Source: Charina bottae (taxonomy: Eukaryota > Chordata > Lepidosauria > Squamata > Charinaidae). Taken from it: 64,000 nt of DNA. Positions 57,071 to 64,000 of the stretch are shown one piece after another (positions within the stretch are counted from its first letter, which is position 1; each line of letters begins with the position of its first letter). The DNA is taken from positions 36,630,501-36,694,500 of the forward strand of contig JALMGJ010000008.1 in the NCBI GenBank assembly GCA_023362775.1. The letters are read 5' to 3'. The notes below the pieces were generated by a model. The model was not told the DNA's origin, searched no databases, and saw only the letters and a program-made list of their open reading frames with translations. A program made the translations under genes and the position numbers.

Positions 57071-57304
57071 CAGAGATTTCCAAACTTTTCATGTTGGTGA
57101 CACACTTTTTAGACATGCATCAGTTCGCGACACACTCTTACAGCAGGGCATCATTTCGCGACACACTCTTACAGCAGGGCACAAGGCAGGCACTAGGACC
57201 TGCGCGGAATCCTGGCAGGGCTCAGAGGCAGCAGCAGCCGCGACATACCCAGACACTGCAGCTGACACACTAACGTGTTGCAACACACAGTTTGGAAAGC
57301 TCTG
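57071..57304. mobile_element. non-autonomous hAT, reversed relative to the 18.5-kb copy
   Basis: Termini CAGAGATTTCCAAAC and GTTTGGAAAGCTCTG are flanked by CTTTAAAG and CTCTAAAG, 7 of 8 matching. The interior is the reverse complement of the 18478-19332 element, with the 56-bp array reduced to about one partial unit. Confidence 0.8.
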
Positions 57305-57839
57305 CTCTAAAGGTTCATTTGAGGCACCTCTTTGATCTTTAAGGGCATGTTCAAGCAACATGTTTAAAGACCTAGCTGCCACATTTGTACAAGATGCAAA
57401 ACGTGGTTAATAGTTTTAGGCTTGTTTGTTTGTTTTAATCCGGAGGGTTGGGTGAACTCAGTTAGTTTATGATTCAATTTTTTCATGGGAATCAAGAAAA
57501 TGGGTAAACTCAGTCACCAGGTTAAGTCTATTATCTTCATAGACTCAGACCACTGGCCCATCTGGATTCAGGTAGTTTTTCCTCTGTCTCAAATCTCTTC
57601 ATGCACTGAGTGACAGCCTTTTTCAATCTTAATATGAATTAGCAATGGTACTGCTAATATGAAGTAGGAACTTAGTCAACGAATAGAAAAGATTACCCAG
57701 CCTTTGCTTGATGAGTTCCCCCAGTCCCTGACATTTTCTGTACTAATCTATCCAGGCAATAGTAAAACCTGAATGCTTCCTTATCTTCTCATTCCCTTGT
57801 CAAACAAGGAGCATTCCAATAGAAGAGAATATACGTAGC

Positions 57840-58060
57840 TCAGGGTTGAACTGTGGAGTCCTTGGTCCTCTCTGAGCTTGGTTGTTTGCTTGCAGACGTT
57901 TCATTACCCAACTAGGTAACATCATCCGTGCAACTGAGTGTGGGGTTTGCTCCCTGTTTGTATATAGTAGCTTGCCCTGCCAGTGTTGATGGGTGTGTGT
58001 GGTTTTCTCCTTGGTAGTTCCTTGATTAGGGTATTGTTTTCTGCTTGATTGTTTGCCTGG
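57840..58060 (-). mobile_element. Penelope-like fragment with hammerhead-like motif
   Basis: On the minus strand, GGATGATGTTACC, a loop, GGTAATGAAACGTC and AACAACCAAGCTCAGAGAGG match the hammerhead-bearing terminal region of a family common in reptile genomes. A short relative (ACCAAGCTCAGAG) lies on the plus strand at 50527-50560. Confidence 0.45.
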
Positions 58061-58863
58061 TGTTAATCCCACAAGGTTTCCTGTAGCTTTCAGCACATGA
58101 TGGCATCATTTTTGCTTTGGAAAAAAATCTGATCATCACCCTTTATCATGTTTCCCCTCCCCTGTACCACTGAGAATTATCGAGAATTATTTTATTATTT
58201 TGGGTTTCCCACACTCTCTTGTTTATTAAAGTGCTGACTTCAATTTCCTTCTGTGAGGTAAACCAAGAGAGGCGATTGCTATGTACTGTATGCTGCCTTG
58301 AGCTCCTACAGAAAAGTTATAAAACTAACACACAAATAAAAATAAATAAACAACTGAGAGGTGTACAGAGGCCTCCTGAACAATTGAAAACTCTTGTGCC
58401 TGGTTCTCAATCATCCATTTTCCCTCGCCGCCCCCATGACATGCCTGCAGAAGGTGAGGTGCTACAGAATTATAAAAGAAGTATCCAAGTACTTGTAAAC
58501 ATAATGATGTCATTCAGTTTTTGCAAGAACTGAACTAAACCATAAATGTTTGGTTTGGGCTTAGTGTGTTGTGTTTTATGGCAAGGATGGGCTGTTAGCC
58601 ACATACAGCCTCTCACTACCACTTTTATTATATTTTCATTTTAAAAGAAGATGCAAAATATTGCATTAAGGCATTCGTTGGAGGCCATTTTTCAAAGGAG
58701 AGTATGTTCTCCAGATGCAAAAAGGCTATTAAATCTTTTTAGAATATGATGGCATACTCAATAAGCCATGGTTCATTCAAACCTATTTTAGCACGAGATG
58801 TATATTATTCCATAAGTTAGGCCCCATAGCGACTTGTTACTTCTGCTAGCTTGTTCTTTTCAG
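58061..58863. other. 5' flank or intron 1 of the ABCG2-like gene
   Basis: No transposon is firmly recognised. Short frames here (for example 58219-58533) lack any family resemblance. The acceptor-like TTGTTCTTTTCAG closes the stretch. Confidence 0.35.
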
Positions 58864-59014
58864 ATCTGCCATGACGTTTCCAATCATTCTTTCTGTTTTT
58901 CCCAAGTGCTTCCATACTCCCTGAAATAAAAACGCCTGGGGAAAAAAAAAAGAGGAAAGATCCTGACAAAAATATAGTTGAGATACCAAAGAGAACGTTG
59001 CTTTCCCAAGCAGC

Positions 59015-59130
59015 ATGAATGTAGAAGAGAATACCATGACCTTTTACAATGTTTGCTATTTTGTGAAATTCAAGACGGGTTACCTCGGCTTTCGAAAAGA
59101 AGTTAAGAAAAATATTTTGCTCAATGTCAG
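59015..59130 (+). CDS. ABCG2-like exon 2 (first coding exon)
   Basis: ATG at 59015 is the first in-frame Met after the TGA at 58979. The exon ends at the GTAAGT donor at 59131. A good acceptor (TTGTTCTTTTCAG, ending at 58863) would give about 150 nt of 5' UTR in the same exon. A nearer Met at codon 8 would leave almost no N-terminal extension. Confidence 0.85.
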
Positions 59131-62100
59131 GTAAGTTTTAACTTAGGAGGGGGCTTAATGGGCAGCAGTGGGTTAAACTTGTCTGGACTTGGAAACTAAG
59201 CAGGGTTAAGCTTGGTTAGCACTTAGATAGGAGATCACTGGGAAATCTCAAAATGGCGGCTGTTTTATAGGGGCGGAGCTTCCATCACACCATTGTGGCT
59301 GCCATCTTGACTTTTTAGTAGTTGAAAAACATCCCAGAAGTAGACAATGGCGAGCCACTTCAGTAACATCCCCAAAATCAGGTTTGATTTGGGTTTATTT
59401 TTCCCTTTGAAAACAAACTATTTGAGCCAGGCCTTTTAATGTTATTACTGAAGTTTTGGAAAGTTTGTTTATTATTTGTCCAACCTGTTTAATAGAAAGG
59501 ACAGCTACGTCACCCACACAAAGGAGCTGTTGATTTGCTGCCATATACCTAGGCTGACCATACGTCCCGTTTTGAATGGGACAGTCCCATTTCTTTAGCA
59601 TTTTTCAACCGTCCCGTCGTTTTGAAAAAATCTCAATTTTGTCTCAATGAATATGGAATATTACATAAGACCCCGTCCCGTTTTGCCATCCCAATGTCCC
59701 ATTTTTGTCTCAAGGAAATATGGTCAGCCTACATATACCTCACTTTTAATCAAAGCTGAAACTATAGAATTCAAATAAAGGTTAAAAAGAAGAGCCAAAA
59801 TGCAGTTGTGGTTTATTCCTTTCTGGATGTGAATTTTGACAGATGAGTATCATTGCCAAATCCAAATTGGTTGGATATATTTTCATACAGCTTTTTAATT
59901 AGGAATAATATTCTCTGGTCTATGGGAGAGAGTGTCAGTTTGCACCATAGTCTATCCCTAGGTATAGAGTCAAATGCTGATTTTAGATTACTGAAAGTGA
60001 TCCAGAAAGTGCCTCTGAACTGGAGGATGGGGAGATGTATTTTTTAAATTAAGATCTATAAAATAGCAGATGGAGTGTTATCTTCCTCTCTAAATTCTGC
60101 TTGTTTGTCTGCCAGAGTTTTCTCATGCTGCAGATAAGTCTTACTGTATTTCTCTGTCATTATGTTTACCCAGTGCCAGATCCTAGGGTCCAGAATAAAC
60201 TACCTTCCAAGGAACAGTGTGATCAGGTTGCAGTATATTTTGCATTTTGAAATCACTGCACACTGGGTTGGACTCCACATTTTTAAAAGGATTAGAGCTG
60301 GAAGTATCCAGCAGGGCTCTGCAGGGCTTTAGATAAGATCCCCAAAAGGTGCTTCAGAGCACACTCCTGCATGAATGTAGCCCCTCTGCAATTCTTTAAA
60401 GCACCCATGTCTTTTTTCAGGATCATGCAGTTACCATTCAGGGAAGGCAGCTATGTGATCCCAGGAAAAGACAACTGCTTTTAAAAAGGTTGCAGACAAC
60501 TGCTACATTTGTGCTCTTGCATGGTCTGAAGAACTTTTTCCAAATTATTTCTGAAGCACTGCACAATCCTAGCAGCTAGGGTACCATCTAATCCAGGGGT
60601 GGGCAACGTCAGGCCCGCGGGGCTCCCGCCTAAGGCCCACAGGGCTCCCGCCCGCAAACCCCGCCCCTTCCATGCAATTAGCTCCCGCCCGCAAACCCCC
60701 CCCCCAGTGCTTGTGATTGGCTGCCGCCCGCAAACTCTGGCCCCTGGTCCATGGAAATCCCAGAAACCCCGCCCCCCCACCCCCCACCCCCGGTTATAAA
60801 TATCCAAATGGCCCTTGGCAGAAAAAAGGTTCCCTACCCCTGATCTAATCCTACTGTTATAGATAAGTTTTGCATGTGGGCAAGGCTGTTCAATGTGTCT
60901 CTAGGATGCTTGCCCAACTGTTTAAAAACCTTCAAGAGAAGGGTTGATATCAGAATTAATACATGCTTTTTTGAGACCTAAAACATTCATGATTAGGCCT
61001 CTTCTGAAAAAAGTCAAGCCCAAACATACTGATCTCTGATTGATATATTTTATGATTTAGTTCAATTCTATTTGTATTAATCATACTGTGACTGTTTTTT
61101 TCTTTACATATCTTGTAAACTGTTGAGAGTTGTGAGATTGTGGTGGGATATACATTCAATACATTCAATAAATACAGTATTGTCTTGTATCTAATGTTTA
61201 ATTTTTGGGCAAATTTCTAAAACTGGTGGTAGCCTCTCAATCTAGCAGGAGGTTGATTATTTGGATTCATCCCAATCCAGGTTCAAGTGGCTTTTGTGAC
61301 AGAAATACCCTCGGTTACTCTGATGGCTGGCGTATGCCAAGGAATTTGCAGAAGGGGTATACTTAGCTCCATTAGTCCTTCTAAACCTCTCAGTATCTTT
61401 CAGTTCCATGGCAATCTCATGGCATTTTTCTGGCTCATCTGGCTGGGCTGGGCTTCAAGGACACTTCTTTATGGCAGTTCTTTTTCACCTGATGATCTGT
61501 CACTAGTGCTGCAGAGCATAGCCTTCACTTGTGAGACAGACTGTGCAACGTGGCTTTGTGTCACGACAGTGAGGCAATCCACGAAGCAATGCAAAACCCT
61601 CTTTATCATTTCTGACACGTGCAAAATCTTCAACAGGTTTGAGTGAAAAATCCCCTTGAAGTTCCTTCAGCAAGCAACACGGCCCCTCGTAGTAAAGTGA
61701 AGCACCCAAGTTACTTCATTTCTCCTCCCTGAAGCTTCCAACACCTTGTACTCTGAGACTTGCAATGACAGGTGCTGTGCATGTGCAGAAGTATCTTCTG
61801 AAACTTCCTGTCAGCTTCACTTTGCTCTTAGAAATGAGGAGAGGAGCTGTATTACATCGTAAAAAGCTTCAGTGGATTGCTTTGCTTAAACCTTTGAAGG
61901 CTGTGAAGCAGTGCACAGTTCCATCTTTACTACAAACCCAAACTGCTGATATAGGCTTTTATCATCTACCCGAAACTACTAAGTCTCTATGTACTAACTA
62001 TGAAATAGTTGTTTGAACATTAGGGTTCATTGTCATCTCCATACATGGATGATGTGCAATTGTACCTTTGATTATCCTCAGTGAATCTTAGTGATCCTGA

Positions 62101-63942
62101 AGAACCACTGAATAGGTACTTAGAAGCAGCTTTGAAATCGATGAAGGCAACCAACTCAAGCTATGAGAAATTAAAGGTAAAGGTAAAGGTTCCCCACACA
62201 CATTTGTGCAGTCGTGTCCGACTCTAGGGGCCGGTGCTCATCTCCGTTTGTTAGCCAAAGAGCCAGCGTTGTCCGAAGACGCTTCCACGGTCATGTGGCC
62301 GCCATGACGCGCACGGAACGCTGTTAGCATCCCACCGAAGTGGTACCTATTCATCTACTTGCATTTGCATGCTTTCAAATTGCTAGGTTGGCAAGAGCTG
62401 GGGCTAGTGTGGGAGCTCACTCCGTCACGCGGGGCTAGGGATTCGAACCTCCGAACTTGCGACCTTCCGATTGACAAGCCTGGCGTCTTACCCGCTGAGC
62501 CACCACACCCCTTAGAGAAATTAGTAGATAATAATTAAATTAATTAATAAAGTAGATAATAATAATAATGAGAAATTAGTAGATAATAATTGCATAATTT
62601 CATCTGCCTGGTATCTATGATACCTCCTAAAAGATAAAAAAGCAAAATGTGTAGTTAGTACCAATCGAAGAGAATGTGTAGTTAGTAAAATATATATACA
62701 GTAAACATCTCATGAGTAACACATTGATTTTATTTTACAGTGGTATGATGAAACCTGGTCTTAATGCAATTTTAGGACCCACTGGCAGTGGCAAATCTTC
62801 GTAAGTGTTAAAATAATGAAACAAAGCCCTATCTTATGATCCAATTAAATGTAGATTTCAGTTTAGTACATTCACAGCCAATGACTGAGTTCCCACAATG
62901 ACTGAGGACATATTTATTAATGAGGAGGAAATGGCACATTTCTAAAAGAGTTTCAATCGAAGCTAGAAATTTACAAGACTTTTGAACAATTGAATTCTTG
63001 AACAGTTAAAGCAACAGTTATGTAGCTGTTTTGAAAGCTCCTGTCTCTCTGTGTGTGCATGCATAGTGAAATGCTTCTTTCAAAGGATTTGCACAGCCGT
63101 AATTGGTGTGTTCTTGAGATTTATGTCTCAGTAATTTTAATGGAGATGGGTTTTATTTTTCTTTTAGGCTATTGGATATTTTAGCTACAAGGAAAGATCC
63201 CAAAGGGCTGTCTGGTGATATTTTGTTAGATGGCATGAGCCTGCCATCACATTTTAAATGTATGTCTGGATATGTAGTACAGGTAAGCCTTTTGTTACTA
63301 TGTATAATCCATATATTCTATTTCCCAGCAGGCTGTAGTACAGAACCCTTTTCATTTCTAAATCACTGCCGTTTATTTATTGAACTGGCCAAATAGAATG
63401 GTTGTTTCAGGAACACATTCCAATATCCATTATGCTTATATTGCACAATCTAATGTAAAAGATTGTAGTTTTTTTAAAAAAAAATACAGATGTTGAGCAT
63501 CTAAACAGGAAGAGGAAGTTAAATCTAAAGGAATGTTCTGGGGTTGTAAGACTTGAACTGAATACACCAAGAGGAGGGATGGAAGTCATGTAAATCCCTA
63601 TACATGGGGGCATGTCATAATATAACATCTGTATCTCTGCTTTGAGAGCTTTTTAAAGGAAGGTAGACTGTATGTACCATTCTGAGAATGTTCTGTACAC
63701 TCTGAGTGCCTAACAACGATTGTACAATAACAGTATAAGCAAGTATAATGTTTAAATGAAAATGTCCAGTTGTTTTTTTAATCTTTAAGGATGACATAGT
63801 GATGGGGACCTTGACAGTCAGAGAAAATTTAATGTTTTCAGCAGCCCTTCGTCTACCTTTATCTATGAGCAAATATGAAAAGAAGCAGAGAGTTGAGCAG
63901 GTTCTCAAGGAATTGGATTTGGCTAAAGTTGCAGATTCTAAG
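59015..63942 (+). CDS. ABCG2-like half-transporter, 5' part (runs off the window)
   Basis: This is a second ABCG2-family gene, about 7.5 kb downstream of the first in the same orientation. Exons are 59015-59130, 62741-62800, 63168-63282 and 63790-63942, all with GT-AG junctions and continuous phase. The protein starts MNVEENTMTFYNVCYFVKFK and continues with Walker [11 protein letters not shown]-loop GYVVQDD and TLTVRENLMFSAALRL. Exons 3-5 are 60, 115 and 153 nt, identical to ABCG2. Protein identity counted by eye is 25/38 in exon 4 and 34/51 in exon 5, so the duplication is old. The predicted N-terminus lacks about 27 residues compared with the first gene. Signature, Walker B and membrane domain lie outside, so activity cannot be judged. 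Tandem ABCG2-like genes are known in other vertebrates, and this could be one. Confidence 0.9.
59550..59731. mobile_element. hAT-type MITE in intron 2 of the ABCG2-like gene
   Basis: It begins TAGGCTGACCATACGTCCC and ends ATATGGTCAGCCTA between exact CATATACC duplications. It is the same family as 16082-16442 but lacks the internal tandem array. Confidence 0.8.
60594..60842. mobile_element. hAT-type MITE with a 37-39 bp array in ABCG2-like intron 2
   Basis: Ends CAGGGGTGGGCAACG and GGTTCCCTACCCCTG lie between exact ATCTAATC duplications. GCAAAC units lie at 60654, 60691 and 60730. Confidence 0.85.
61255..62160 (+). mobile_element. L2/CR1-like LINE remnant in ABCG2-like intron 2
   Basis: The frame reads SSPYMDDVQLYL around 62033-62068, the reverse-transcriptase catalytic loop of L2/CR1-type LINEs, with typical upstream sequence (ATCCCAATCCAGGTTCAAG) and downstream sequence. 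Stops and indels interrupt it. Confidence 0.5.
62174..62514 (-). mobile_element. Sauria SINE, full length, in ABCG2-like intron 2
   Basis: The tail GGTAAAGGTAAAGGTTCC comes first in plus reading and the tRNA-like head last. GAGAAATTA duplications lie at 62165 and 62515. Confidence 0.85.
62741..62800 (+). CDS. ABCG2-like exon 3 (Walker A)
   Basis: This 60-nt exon lies between TATTTTACAG and GTAAGT. It encodes [20 protein letters not shown] plus part of the next Ser. Walker A is identical to that of the upstream gene. Confidence 0.95.
63168..63282 (+). CDS. ABCG2-like exon 4
   Basis: This 115-nt exon lies between TTCTTTTAG and GTAAGC. It encodes LLDILATRKDPKGLSGDILL through CMSGYVVQ. By eye, 25 of 38 residues match ABCG2 exon 4. 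Confidence 0.95.
63790..63942 (+). CDS. ABCG2-like exon 5
   Basis: This 153-nt exon lies between ATCTTTAAG and GTATCT. It encodes [20 protein letters not shown] through LAKVADSK. The next exon, expected to carry the ABC signature, is beyond the window. Confidence 0.95.
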
Positions 63943-64000
63943 GTATCTATATATGTATTAGCATAGTTTTCAGTAGTATGAGATACCAACATTTAGTGTT

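Overview
This is a vertebrate nuclear window. It has long introns with GT-AG splice sites, no bacterial gene structure, and dense interspersed repeats. The mix of Sauria-type tRNA SINEs with a BovB-like tail, BovB ends, an L1-like copy, Penelope-like palindromes, many short hAT elements and long tetranucleotide repeats points to a squamate reptile. A snake is my best guess, from repeat content only.

Only two genes can be supported, both on the plus strand and head-to-tail. The first (coding 25419-51503, 15 coding exons) is an ABCG2/BCRP half-transporter. The spliced model is open from ATG to stop at 653 residues, against 655 in human, with conserved exon phases. The second (59015 to beyond the right edge) is a diverged ABCG2-like paralogue. 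Four coding exons lie in the window; three have exactly the same lengths as exons 3-5 of the first gene, and the predicted N-terminus is shorter. A GC/CpG-rich island at about 56.26-56.83 kb lies between them and may be the promoter of the second gene.

The layout is as follows. 1-25.4 kb is the 5' flank, with no coding exon recognised; one weak candidate for a non-coding first exon lies near 20.6-20.8 kb. 25.4-51.9 kb is ABCG2, its introns packed with transposons. 51.9-59.0 kb is the intergenic spacer with two BovB ends, an L1-like tail, the CpG-rich island and hAT pieces. 59.0-64.0 kb is the 5' part of the paralogue.

The most striking non-genic signal is a crowd of short non-autonomous hAT elements. 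I delimit 13 by terminal inverted repeats and 8-bp target duplications, ten of them exact. All 13 duplications have TA at their centre, the Buster/Charlie-type signature. Several subfamilies with different termini carry the same internal 37-40 bp tandem cassette (a GC box plus an inverted CCAAT box). Others share termini but carry unrelated cargo, including a 56-bp satellite expanded to about 11 units in one copy. Two cases show one hAT inserted exactly at the target duplication of another. A Penelope-like element forms a near-perfect palindrome with 361-nt arms carrying hammerhead-like motifs, and a miniature relative sits 31 bp upstream of ABCG2 exon 15.
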